Part shown: positions 14,039-20,361 of the stretch, one piece after another
How the letters are laid out: the number at the start of each line of letters is the position of its first letter
Position numbering within the stretch: the first letter of the stretch is position 1
NCBI GenBank assembly: GCA_964423085.1
Contig: CAYRDB010000010.1
Span: forward strand, 1-21,719
Source: JAUWZS01 sp964423085
Lineage (GTDB): Archaea; Aenigmatarchaeota; Aenigmatarchaeia; CG10238-14; SCSR01
Length of the DNA stretch: 21,719 bases
Direction of reading: 5' to 3'
Translations under genes and position numbers: made by a program
Notes under the pieces: generated by a model
The model's database searches: none
The model's input: only the letters and a program-made list of their open reading frames with translations
What the model was told of the DNA's origin: nothing

Positions 14039-14557
14039 TTGGCAATCAAAAAATACAGAAAATCCCTGAAGGACCTGAAAGAACTCGTCGCCTCAAAGAG
14101 GCAGATGCTCATAGACTGGAGGAAGGAGCACACTGTCGAAAGGATAGAAAGGCCCACCAATCCGTCCAGAGCCAGATCGCTTGGATACAAAGCGAAGAAG
14201 GGATTTGTAATGGCCAGGGTGAAAATCAAAAAAGGTGGCAGGCCTAGGAGACTGTACGGAAGAGGGGGAAGGAAACCTAAGAAGGCAGGTCTCGTGCACT
14301 TTACTTCGGACATGGGACTGAGGTGGATAGCCGAAGAAAGGGCTGCGAAGAGGTTCAAAAACCTGGAAGTTTTGAATTCTTATTATGTGGGCGAGGACGG
14401 AAAGAGCAAGTGGTTCGAAGTCATACTCGCTGATCCGAAGCATCCTGCAATATCGAAAGGTAAGAACACAAAATGGATTTCATCTCCTGCGAACAAAAAG
14501 CGCGTGCTTCGCGGTCTCACTAGCGCTGGCAAGAAATCGAGGGAATTGAGGCACTAG
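14039..14557 (+). CDS. rpl15e: Ribosomal protein L15e (eL15)
   Basis: A 172-residue, strongly basic large-subunit protein with family blocks ERIERPTNPSRARSLGYKAK, VKIKKGGRPRRLYGRGGRKPKK and the end KSRELRH; ILADPKHPAI is also conserved. The start is a TTG at 14039 with GGTG 5 nt upstream (14030-14033), giving MAIKKYRKSL; no in-frame ATG exists nearby. It heads the gene run leading to rnp3, rnp2, psmA and the exosome, the order known from many archaea. rnp3 nevertheless has its own TATA-like box. Confidence 0.96.
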   Translation: MAIKKYRKSLKDLKELVASKRQMLIDWRKEHTVERIERPTNPSRARSLGYKAKKGFVMARVKIKKGGRPRRLYGRGGRKPKKAGLVHFTSDMGLRWIAEERAAKRFKNLEVLNSYYVGEDGKSKWFEVILADPKHPAISKGKNTKWISSPANKKRVLRGLTSAGKKSRELRH

Positions 14558-14579
14558 TTCTGTCTGATATTTGAATCAA

Positions 14580-14587
14580 TTAAATAT
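14580..14587 (+). promoter_or_regulatory. TATA-like box of rnp3
   Basis: TTAAATAT is centred 25 nt before ATG 14609, consistent with a leaderless transcript that starts at rnp3. Confidence 0.55.
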
Positions 14588-14608
14588 CCCGCGCACCAAT
14601 TTCTATTC

Positions 14609-15322
14609 ATGAAGTACTACGACCTTCACGTGCACAGCGCGTTCTCGGAAGGCGAGAGCACAATAGACCAGCTGGCGCAGCGCGCAAAGGAGCTTGGCTA
14701 CACCGGAATCTGCTTCGCGGAATACTACGAAGGAAGGGACCAGTTGCACAAGCTGAAAGAATGCGTGGCAGAAGCCGTAAGAAAATCTGGGATAGAGATA
14801 CTTTTAGGATTCGAAGCGAGGAACGAAAAGGAGCTGAGGAAGCTGGCCGACATGAGAAAGATGTTCGACATACTCCTCGCGCGCGGAGGCGACCTTAAGA
14901 TGAACAGGGCCGCTGTGGAAACCAGGGAGGTAGACATATTGACCCATCCGGAGCACGGAAGGTACGACTGCGGAATGAACCATGTCATGGCCAGGCTGGC
15001 GAAAAAGAACAATGTCGCAATCGAGCTCAACTTTAGAGAGATACTTATTTCGGACAAGAAGAGCAGGGCGAGGACTCTGGCAAACATGCGCGAGAACATT
15101 TCGCTTGCGAAAAAATACGGTATGAAAATCATACTTTGCAGCGGGGCAATAAGCCACTGGGAAATGAAGAGCCCGCTCTGCATGGCTGCGATTGCCGAGA
15201 AGCTTGGAATGAAATCCGATGAAGCAAAAAGCGGGATTGCCTCCACGCCTATCGGAATAGTCGAATCCTCTAAAGACAGGAGAAGCGAAAGATTCGTAAT
15301 GCCGGGCGTGAGGATAAGGTGA
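14609..15322 (+). CDS. rnp3: RNase P protein component 3 (Rpp30)
   Basis: A 237-residue TIM-barrel-like protein of the RNase P p30 family. It opens with YYDLHVHSAFSEG, resembling PHP proteins. VDILTHPEHGRYDCGMNHVMARLAKKNNVAIELNF in the middle is the conserved p30 core (IL-HP and AIELN). Near the C-terminus comes IILCSGAISHWEMKSP. Rpp30 pairs with Pop5 to activate the catalytic domain of RNase P RNA. The Pop5 gene follows at once: GGTG of its ribosome-binding site covers the rnp3 stop. A leaderless promoter is likely. Length is close to the archaeal norm. Confidence 0.95.
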   Translation: MKYYDLHVHSAFSEGESTIDQLAQRAKELGYTGICFAEYYEGRDQLHKLKECVAEAVRKSGIEILLGFEARNEKELRKLADMRKMFDILLARGGDLKMNRAAVETREVDILTHPEHGRYDCGMNHVMARLAKKNNVAIELNFREILISDKKSRARTLANMRENISLAKKYGMKIILCSGAISHWEMKSPLCMAAIAEKLGMKSDEAKSGIASTPIGIVESSKDRRSERFVMPGVRIR

Positions 15323-15326
15323 TGAT

Positions 15327-15674
15327 GTGGCCGGATCAGAAAAAATGAAAATACTGCCTCCGACGCAGAGGAAAAAAAAGAGGTACGTCTTTTTCAAAGT
15401 TATTTCTGACGGGCCGATTGTATATTCGGACCTGGACTCGGGAATATGGAACACTATGATGGACTTTCACGGCGAGCTCGGCGCATCAAGCTCGGACATG
15501 TGGATAATAAAGAACACATACGACCCGAGCGAGCAGACAGGAGTGGTAAGGTGCGGCCACAACTCTGTTCCGGACGTGCTGTCCTGCCTCGGCCTTGTCG
15601 AAAGGCTGGGCGATACGCGCGTAACGATAAACATATTAAAGGTATCAGGCACAATTAAAGGATTAGAAGACTAA
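15327..15674 (+). CDS. rnp2: RNase P protein component 2 (Pop5/Rpp14)
   Basis: A 115-residue Pop5-like protein with KILPPTQRKKKRYVFFKVISDG at the beginning, SSSDMWIIKNTYDPSEQTGVVRC in the centre and RVTINILKVSGTIKGLED at the end, the usual Pop5 pattern. It forms a heterotetramer with Rpp30. The GTG at 15327 is supported as start by GGTG at 15318-15321, exactly 5 nt upstream; the ATG at 15345 would remove the N-terminus. It is translationally close to rnp3 and is followed by psmA 26 nt later. Confidence 0.93.
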   Translation: MAGSEKMKILPPTQRKKKRYVFFKVISDGPIVYSDLDSGIWNTMMDFHGELGASSSDMWIIKNTYDPSEQTGVVRCGHNSVPDVLSCLGLVERLGDTRVTINILKVSGTIKGLED

Positions 15675-15700
15675 TATTCTTTCAACGAGGTGCAAACAAA

Positions 15701-16399
15701 ATGGAGATAATGCCCGAATACATGGGATATGACAGGACAATAGCGGTTTTCAGCCCAGACGGCAGGCTGTTCCAAGTGGAATATGCAAAGGAGGCCGTGA
15801 AGAGGGGCACCACTTGCATAGGCATAGTTTTCAAGGGAGGGGTTCTTCTTGCCACAACAAAGGCGAAGACTGACCTTCTGGTGAACGACTCGGCAGAGAA
15901 GATATTCCAGGTGGACAACCACATAGGAGCGGTTGCATCCGGACTGCTGGCCGACGCCAGGATAATAGTCAACCAGGCGAGGGTAAAGGCTCAGGTCCAC
16001 GGAATAACATACGAAGAGGCGATAGACATCTGGAGCCTTGCGAGAACAATAGGCGACAAGATGCAGCTGAGCACACTTTACGCAGGTCTCAGGCCTTTCG
16101 GCGTCTCTTTGCTCATAGCGGGCACAGACAGCACAGGCACCCATCTGATTGAATCAGACCCGTCGGGGATGCTTTACGAGTGGAGAGCGTATTCCATAGG
16201 GAAGGGTGGCATGGTGGCAAACAAAATATTGAGCCAGAAATGGAAGCCGAACATGACAGACTCGGACGCTGTCAAGCTTGCGGTGGACATAATATCAAAG
16301 ACCGAGAAGGACAAGAAGGAAAGCGAGCTCGACATTGCCATAATAAGAGAAGGAAAGTTCAAGAAGCTGGAAGGCGAAGAGCTGAAAAAGCTCATGTAG
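15701..16399 (+). CDS. psmA: Proteasome alpha subunit
   Basis: A 232-residue subunit that forms the outer rings of the 20S proteasome. The proteasome A signature YDRTIAVFSPDGRLFQVEYA comes right after the N-terminal gating residues (MEIMPEYMG). Typical blocks KTDLLVNDSAEKIFQVD, HIGAVASGLLADARI and IGDKMQLSTLYAGLRPFGVSLLI follow. GAGGTG (15687-15692) lies 8 nt before the ATG. The neighbours fit the archaeal superoperon rnp2-psmA-SBDS-rrp4, but no SBDS gene is present after psmA; a 170-nt gap leads straight to rrp4. The beta subunit is not in the window. Confidence 0.97.
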   Translation: MEIMPEYMGYDRTIAVFSPDGRLFQVEYAKEAVKRGTTCIGIVFKGGVLLATTKAKTDLLVNDSAEKIFQVDNHIGAVASGLLADARIIVNQARVKAQVHGITYEEAIDIWSLARTIGDKMQLSTLYAGLRPFGVSLLIAGTDSTGTHLIESDPSGMLYEWRAYSIGKGGMVANKILSQKWKPNMTDSDAVKLAVDIISKTEKDKKESELDIAIIREGKFKKLEGEELKKLM

Positions 16400-16430
16400 A
16401 TTTTCCGCAAATTCTCCAGGCGTCTACAAA

Positions 16431-16440
16431 AGCTTTAAGA
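16431..16440 (+). promoter_or_regulatory. TATA-like box of the exosome operon
   Basis: GCTTTAAGA, preceded by AAAA, is centred about 25 nt before position 16460, where the foldable leader begins. If used, it gives rrp4 a leader of about 110 nt, unlike the short leaders of most genes here. Confidence 0.45.
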
Positions 16441-16457
16441 ATACCGCCAACTATAGT

Positions 16458-16554
16458 TTTTCAGAGAGATACAATCGCTACGCGGGTTCAGACCAATTGA
16501 CTGGCCACGCGTATTCGATTCTGAACTGAACGAGGCTCTCGCATATGGCGGAGC
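16458..16554 (+). promoter_or_regulatory. Foldable RNA leader before rrp4
   Basis: The gap between psmA and rrp4 has unusual folding potential. One long hairpin combines TTCAG (16460-16464) with CTGAA (16521-16525), AATCG (16473-16477) with CGATT (16516-16520), and TACGCG (16479-16484) with CGCGTA (16508-16513). GG/CC continues inside, with an 8-nt bulge on the 5' side. A second hairpin follows: GCTC (16535-16538) with GAGC (16551-16554) and CGC with GCG, loop ATATG. It ends 6 nt before the GGTG ribosome-binding site of rrp4. An alternative pairing GAGAG (16464-16468) with CTCTC (16536-16540) would break both. No known RNA family is recognised; it may be a regulatory leader or a small RNA. 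Confidence 0.5.
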
Positions 16555-16569
16555 GAAAAAGGTGATTGA

Positions 16570-17319
16570 ATGAGGGAAGAGCAAGTCGAGAACGACAGTC
16601 CGGAAATTGAAGAAAAACATTACAGGGAAGTTGCGGTGCCCGGAGAGTTCATAGACGATAAGAAAGGGCGAAAGTTCAATGGCAATGTTTACCTGGAAGG
16701 GGACAAGGTTTTCTCTAGGGTGCTAGGAATACCCATAGTGAACGACAATGAGATAAGGGTTGTGCCAATGTCCGGCGTGTACATGCCTGAGGCCAACGAC
16801 AAGGTGGTTGCTGTTATAACCCAGGTGGAATACTCTGGATGGATAGTGGGGATAAACTCGCCTTACGAGGGGTTCCTGCCTGTTTCCGAGGGTGTTGACG
16901 AGTTCGTGGACACGAACAGGATGGACATAAGCAAGTTCTTCGACGTGGGAGACGTGGTGTTCTGCAAAGTCTCTAAGGTCACGAAAAACAAGAATGTCCG
17001 CCTCACAATGAGGTGCCTCGGCGCTAGGAAGCTGTACGGAGGCGTGGTGCTGAACGTAAAGCCCACAAAGGTGCCCAGGATAATAGGACGTGAAGGCAGC
17101 ATGGTGAACTTGATAAAGAACAAGACCGGATGCATGATATACATAGGAAAGAACGGCGTAATCTGGGTGAAAGGCGAGAACAAGGACAAGGCAATAGAGG
17201 CTATTTTGACAGTTGAAAAGGAATCAAACAGCACGGGGCTGACCGAGAAGATTGAAAAGCTGCTCGGCGGACTTGACGTGCCTGCTGTGAACAACGGTGA
17301 TGACAATGGTAAAAACTGA
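16570..17319 (+). CDS. rrp4: Exosome RNA-binding subunit Rrp4
   Basis: A 249-residue cap subunit of the archaeal exosome. The N-terminal domain has VAVPGEFIDD, and the S1 domain spans about residues 75-145 (DKVVAVITQVEYSGWIVGIN, SPYEGFLPVSEG). The KH domain spans about 160-215, with VPRIIGREGSMVNLIKNKTG carrying the GxxG-like loop. Rrp4 forms a trimer on the Rrp41-Rrp42 ring and guides RNA into it. GGTG lies 5 nt before ATG 16570, directly after a predicted hairpin. Its 3' end overlaps rrp41 by 14 nt, so the two are probably translated in a coupled way. Confidence 0.96.
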   Translation: MREEQVENDSPEIEEKHYREVAVPGEFIDDKKGRKFNGNVYLEGDKVFSRVLGIPIVNDNEIRVVPMSGVYMPEANDKVVAVITQVEYSGWIVGINSPYEGFLPVSEGVDEFVDTNRMDISKFFDVGDVVFCKVSKVTKNKNVRLTMRCLGARKLYGGVVLNVKPTKVPRIIGREGSMVNLIKNKTGCMIYIGKNGVIWVKGENKDKAIEAILTVEKESNSTGLTEKIEKLLGGLDVPAVNNGDDNGKN

Positions 17320-18019
17320 TGAAAGCTTGATTGTGGGCGGCAAGAGGCTCGACGGAAGAGCGCTGGACGATATGAGGCCAGTTAAGATGGAAGTCAATGT
17401 TATAGACAGGGCGGACGGATCCGCTCAGGTGAGCTTCGGCAAAACCGAAGCTATAGTTTCTGTTTTCGGGCCAAGGAAGCTGTTTCCAAGGTTCCTTCAA
17501 GAGTCTGACACCGGGATACTTAGGTGCAGATACAACATGGCGCCTTTCTCGGTTGACGACAGGAAAAGGCCTGGACCGAGCAGGAGGAGCATAGAGATAT
17601 CGAAGGTCGCCAGGCTAGCTTTCGAGCCAGCCACGTTTCTCGACGAGTTCCCGAAAACGGTTGTCGACATTTTCATAGAGATTATAAAAGCCGACGGATC
17701 CACAAGAGTTACGGGCATAAACGCCGCTTCGATAGCGCTCGCTGTCGCAGGAGTTCCAATGAGAGATTTGGTCGCCGCATGCTCTGTGGGCAAGATAGAC
17801 GACCAGCTCATAGTGGACTTGAACGGTATTGAGGACAACAATTCCGACTGCGACCTGGCGTTCGCCATGATGCCTTCGAAAAAGCAGGTCACGCTTCTGC
17901 AAATGGACGGCAGGGTGACCAAGGAAGAGCTTTTTTCGCTGATTGACACTGCTGAGAAGACATGCGGAAAAATATACGAGATGCAAAAGGCTGCCATAAA
18001 GGCCGCCTACAAGAGGTGA
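17306..18019 (+). CDS. rrp41: Exosome catalytic subunit Rrp41
   Basis: A 237-residue RNase PH-fold protein, the active 3'-5' phosphorolytic subunit. It begins with KRLDGRALDDMRPVKMEV. The phosphate-binding arginines are R93/R94 in RPGPSRRS. The acidic catalytic region is DLNGIEDNNSDCDLAFAMMP, with the expected aspartate at D183, followed by KKQVTLLQMDGRVTKEE. ATG 17306 is preferred over GTG 17297 and ATG 17300 because GGTG (17296-17299) then lies 6 nt upstream. It overlaps the end of rrp4 and is followed by rrp42 after 5 nt. All active-site blocks are intact. Confidence 0.96.
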   Translation: MVKTDESLIVGGKRLDGRALDDMRPVKMEVNVIDRADGSAQVSFGKTEAIVSVFGPRKLFPRFLQESDTGILRCRYNMAPFSVDDRKRPGPSRRSIEISKVARLAFEPATFLDEFPKTVVDIFIEIIKADGSTRVTGINAASIALAVAGVPMRDLVAACSVGKIDDQLIVDLNGIEDNNSDCDLAFAMMPSKKQVTLLQMDGRVTKEELFSLIDTAEKTCGKIYEMQKAAIKAAYKR

Positions 18020-18024
18020 AAATT

Positions 18025-18783
18025 ATGGAAAACTACGCAGCAAACCTGTTATTGGAAAACAAGAGGCTTAACGGAAGGAAGCTTGACGAATACAGGGACA
18101 TAGAAATAAAGACAGGAATTATAGACAAGGCGGAAGGCTCGGCCATGGTAAGGATAGGAAAGACGAAGGTTCTTGTGGGGGTAAAAGTGGGAATAAGCGA
18201 GCCTTTCCCAGACACGCCGAAAGAAGGAACGCTTATGGTAAATGCGGAGTTCGCTCCAATTGCGTCTCCGGACTTTGAGACAGGCCCTCCAGGCGAGGAC
18301 CCGACCGAACTGGCCAGGGTTGTGGACAGGGGCCTTAGGGAGTCAAAGTGCGTAGACTTTGAAAGTTTGTGCATAACTCCCGGAGAGCAGGCGATTTCTC
18401 TTTTTGTGGACATACACACAATAAACGACGACGGCAATCTCATAGACTGCGCTTCGCTTGCAAGCCTTGCCGCGCTCATGGACACAAAGTTGCCGAAAAT
18501 AGAGGACGGCAAGATAGTCAAGGGCGAGATCGAAAAGGATCTCAAAGTTGACCACATGCCCATAGAGGTGACAGTGTGCAAGATAGCAGACAGGATGTTT
18601 GTGGATCCCGACATCAACGAGGAGACGGCAATAGATTCCAAGCTCACAATATGCGTGAGGGAGGATGATTTGATATGCGCTCTCCAAAAGCAGGGCAAGA
18701 AGGAGTTCTCAGTCGACGACATAAAGAAGATGGTCGAGCTCGCAATTGCAAAGAGCAAGGAACTTAGAAAATTATTCAAGTGA
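18025..18783 (+). CDS. rrp42: Exosome subunit Rrp42
   Basis: A 252-residue RNase PH-like subunit that alternates with Rrp41 in the hexameric ring but is not itself catalytic. It shows KRLNGRKLDEYRDIEIK, GSAMVRIGKTKVLVGVKV, FAPIASPDFETGPPGEDPTELAR and ISLFVDIHTINDDGNLIDCA, the typical Rrp42 series. ATG 18025 is chosen because GAGGTGA (18013-18019), which covers the rrp41 stop, lies 5-6 nt upstream; the frame reaches back to 17962 but that part overlaps rrp41. The operon continues to rpl39e, whereas in the common archaeal order rpl37ae follows. Confidence 0.96.
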   Translation: MENYAANLLLENKRLNGRKLDEYRDIEIKTGIIDKAEGSAMVRIGKTKVLVGVKVGISEPFPDTPKEGTLMVNAEFAPIASPDFETGPPGEDPTELARVVDRGLRESKCVDFESLCITPGEQAISLFVDIHTINDDGNLIDCASLASLAALMDTKLPKIEDGKIVKGEIEKDLKVDHMPIEVTVCKIADRMFVDPDINEETAIDSKLTICVREDDLICALQKQGKKEFSVDDIKKMVELAIAKSKELRKLFK

Positions 18784-18789
18784 TATGGA

Positions 18790-18951
18790 ATGAAAAAGAT
18801 ACTTTCGAAAAAGATAAAGCTGGCAAAAGTGAGCAGCGTCCGAAGCGCTCCTAGATGGGCGGATATAAGAAAATTCGGTCTAAAGAGAGCTAGGAGCAGA
18901 AGGATAAGCGTAGCCAGGAAAAGGTGGAGAAGTTCTCAGGTAAAAGTGTGA
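18790..18951 (+). CDS. rpl39e: Ribosomal protein L39e (eL39)
   Basis: A 53-residue, very basic protein that lines the ribosomal exit tunnel. SKKIKLAKVSSVRSAPRWA at the start and RSRRISVARKRWRSSQVKV at the end match L39e, including the RRxxxxRKRWRRxxx-type C-terminus. The start ATG 18790 lies 6 nt after the rrp42 stop; an earlier ATG at 18785 would terminate after two codons. It usually sits with rpl31e and eif6 behind the PDCD5 gene, but here it closes the exosome operon. Neither rpl31e nor eif6 follows; convergent pilin genes do. Confidence 0.95.
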   Translation: MKKILSKKIKLAKVSSVRSAPRWADIRKFGLKRARSRRISVARKRWRSSQVKV

Positions 18952-18969
18952 AAAAAAAATTAAAAAATC
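18951..18969 (-). terminator. U-rich terminator of the pilin genes
   Basis: On the minus strand, downstream of the second pilin stop, the sequence reads TTTTTT-AA-TTTTTTTTT. This is a strong archaeal U-tract terminator, overlapping the rpl39e stop on the other strand. Confidence 0.6.
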
Positions 18970-18979
18970 TTTAAGTTTC

Positions 18980-19396
18980 TTATCTCCAGCAAGTCTGTCC
19001 GGATTTACATTCTCCAGCGACAGCGATGTTGAGGCATGTTCCAGTGCACACTACTGAAGAGGCGGTTCCACGCTCCCAAGTAGTAGCAAATGATTCTCCT
19101 GGAGCCAAGTCAGCAGAACTTATTCCTGTGATATTCCCACCAACATCAGTGTAGCACGATATGTCACTGATAGACTGTGATCCCTTGGCTGTGATTATTA
19201 TTCCAGTAGAGCTCACAGAAATCACATCTATGTATGTGCCCGAACATTTTGTCTGGTTAGTTGCAGCAGTGTCCACGTTACCAGTCGTGCTGGTAGTGAA
19301 GCTCGTCATCCACACGCTCATGATTCCGCCCACTGCGACAGTGAACGCAATCAAAAGGACGACTGCTATCATTGGGCTTATTCCTTTTGATGACAT
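18980..19396 (-). CDS. Type IV pilin-like protein, cysteine-rich (second copy)
   Basis: A 138-residue secreted filament-type protein with a class III signal peptide, MSSKG then ISPMIAVVLLIAFTVAVGG. Cleavage is expected after KG by an archaeal prepilin peptidase, leaving the hydrophobic helix used for filament assembly. The remaining about 110 residues are Ser/Thr/Gly-rich with six cysteines. The last four have the spacing C-x3-C-x8-C-x5-C, ending GECKSGQTCWR, suggesting disulfide-stabilised surface domains. It is a paralogue of the gene at 19451, with equal length and cysteine pattern. ATG 19396 is chosen over 19405 and 19444 by alignment with the paralogue and because a TATA-like TTAATATAC lies about 36 nt upstream, giving a 9-nt leader as in the paralogue. 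No assembly ATPase is nearby. Confidence 0.85.
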   Translation of the reverse strand: MSSKGISPMIAVVLLIAFTVAVGGIMSVWMTSFTTSTTGNVDTAATNQTKCSGTYIDVISVSSTGIIITAKGSQSISDISCYTDVGGNITGISSADLAPGESFATTWERGTASSVVCTGTCLNIAVAGECKSGQTCWR

Positions 19397-19427
19397 GTTA
19401 ACCATATTTAGAATTGGTTTTGAGTTG

Positions 19428-19436
19428 TATATTAAT
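19428..19436 (-). promoter_or_regulatory. TATA-like box of the second pilin
   Basis: TTAATATAC on the minus strand is centred about 36 nt before ATG 19396. The downstream leader resembles that of the first pilin (AATTCTA, then GGTTAA/GGTTTAA, then ATG), so the promoter region seems to have been duplicated with the gene. Confidence 0.5.
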
Positions 19437-19450
19437 ATTATCAATTTGGC

Positions 19451-19867
19451 CTAGTTCCAGCATGTTTGCCCGGACTTGCACTCGCCGCTAACGCCGATGT
19501 TAAGGCATGTGCCGCCGCATATGATGGATGTGTATCCGTCCCTGTCCCAAATGGTGGAATTTATGCTACCGCCTGTTGCCAAGTTTATAGGATCTGATGT
19601 TATCAGCGTCCCATTGCCGCTGTAGCACGTTATGCCGTTTATCGGTTGCGCAGACGGGTTCCTTATCATAAAAGATGCGTCATTGACTGATATTATATCT
19701 ATGTAAACTCCTGCACACTTTGTCTGGTTGGTCGATGCAGACTCGACGCTGCCCGTAGTTGATGTTGTGAACCCTGTCATCCACACGCTTACTATTCCGC
19801 CCACTGCGACAGTGAACGCAATCAGAAGAACAGTGGCAACCATCGGGCTTATTCCTTTCGAATTCAT
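19451..19867 (-). CDS. Type IV pilin-like protein, cysteine-rich (first copy)
   Basis: A 138-residue protein with class III signal peptide MNSKG followed by ISPMVATVLLIAFTVAVGG, to be processed after KG. The extracellular part shows TTSTTGSVESASTNQTKC, then ITCYSG, IICGGTCLNIGVSGEC and KSGQTCWN, giving six cysteines in the same spacing as the second copy. The N-terminal 60 residues of the two copies are nearly the same, while the middle has diverged and the last 20 residues are again conserved. This may indicate a duplicated pair making a heteromeric filament or alternative pilins. A TATA-like CTATAAATA lies at 19898-19906. The fold of the cysteine-rich end cannot be assigned. Confidence 0.85.
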   Translation of the reverse strand: MNSKGISPMVATVLLIAFTVAVGGIVSVWMTGFTTSTTGSVESASTNQTKCAGVYIDIISVNDASFMIRNPSAQPINGITCYSGNGTLITSDPINLATGGSINSTIWDRDGYTSIICGGTCLNIGVSGECKSGQTCWN

Positions 19868-19897
19868 ATTAAACCTAAATAGAATTATTCCAGGATA

Positions 19898-19906
19898 CTA
19901 TAAATA
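19898..19906 (-). promoter_or_regulatory. TATA-like box of the first pilin
   Basis: TATTTATAG on the minus strand is centred about 35 nt before ATG 19867, predicting a leader of about 9 nt that contains AGGT. Confidence 0.5.
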
Positions 19907-19910
19907 CATT

Positions 19911-20090
19911 TTAAGCTTTGTCCGAGACTTCAGCTTTTTTCCAAACCGTCATTCCACATTTGCCGCAGTACCATCTGTCCTTGTGCGCGGCCATGTAAGT
20001 TCCTTCCCCGCACCTGTCGCAACATTTCTTCCCTTCTCCCAGCGCGCCGTTCTTGTAGAACTCGTTCCTCTTCACGTGCTTATGCTTCAC
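19911..20090 (-). CDS. rps27ae: Ribosomal protein S27Ae (eS31)
   Basis: A zinc-ribbon small-subunit protein of about 59 residues. After a basic start (KHKHVKRNEFYKNG) come CCDRCGEGTYMAAHKDRWYCGKCGM, with the CxxC pairs of the zinc ribbon; this is the archaeal S27Ae pattern without fused ubiquitin. The frame allows a TTG at 20099, but GTG 20090 is preferred because GAGG lies about 9 nt upstream. Either way it overlaps the end of rps24e (stop at 20080), so translation is probably coupled. It is the last gene of this run; the usual downstream kae1-bud32 gene is absent and pilins follow. Confidence 0.92.
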   Translation of the reverse strand: MKHKHVKRNEFYKNGALGEGKKCCDRCGEGTYMAAHKDRWYCGKCGMTVWKKAEVSDKA

Positions 20091-20352
20091 TCTTCTCAAC
20101 CTCTTTAGGTTCTTCTTTCACAACCGGCTTTTCCCGAAGTATCTTCGCCCTGGCGGACGACATTCCGGCGCCCCTGATTGTGAGTACATAGTCAAGTTTC
20201 ACCTGGCTCGCGTCAACCCCGTATTTTTTCGCAAGCTCGGCCCTCAAATCGTCCGATTTCGGGGTCGGCTCTCCAGGATGGGCTATCTCGACTTCCAAGT
20301 CCTTCCTCTTGAAAAAGTCGTTTTCAAATTCCTTCGTAATTTTGTACTTCAT
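20080..20352 (-). CDS. rps24e: Ribosomal protein S24e (eS24)
   Basis: A 90-residue small-subunit protein with KYKITKEFENDFFKRKDLEVEI and HPGEPTPKSDDLRAELAKKYGV, the typical S24e start and core, then an acidic-basic tail (KEEPKEVEKSEA). GGTG, overlapping the spt4 stop, lies 6 nt before ATG 20352, so this ATG is preferred to the GTG at 20361. The order rpoE1-spt4-rps24e-rps27ae is conserved across archaea. Confidence 0.95.
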   Translation of the reverse strand: MKYKITKEFENDFFKRKDLEVEIAHPGEPTPKSDDLRAELAKKYGVDASQVKLDYVLTIRGAGMSSARAKILREKPVVKEEPKEVEKSEA

Positions 20353-20361
20353 TAAAAACAC

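Noticed and set aside
16485..16495. tRNA-like T loop GGGTTCAGACC in the rrp4 leader
   Set aside because: No flanking 5-bp T stem, acceptor stem or anticodon arm can be built around it.
16458..16530. C/D box guide RNA before rrp4
   Set aside because: CTGA (D box) occurs at 16521-16524, but no RUGAUGA C box lies at the right distance, and the long stem does not fit a C/D guide RNA.
18033..18779. 248-codon minus-strand open frame in rrp42
   Set aside because: It is the shadow of a well-conserved exosome gene; the Ser/Leu-rich translation is typical of antisense frames.
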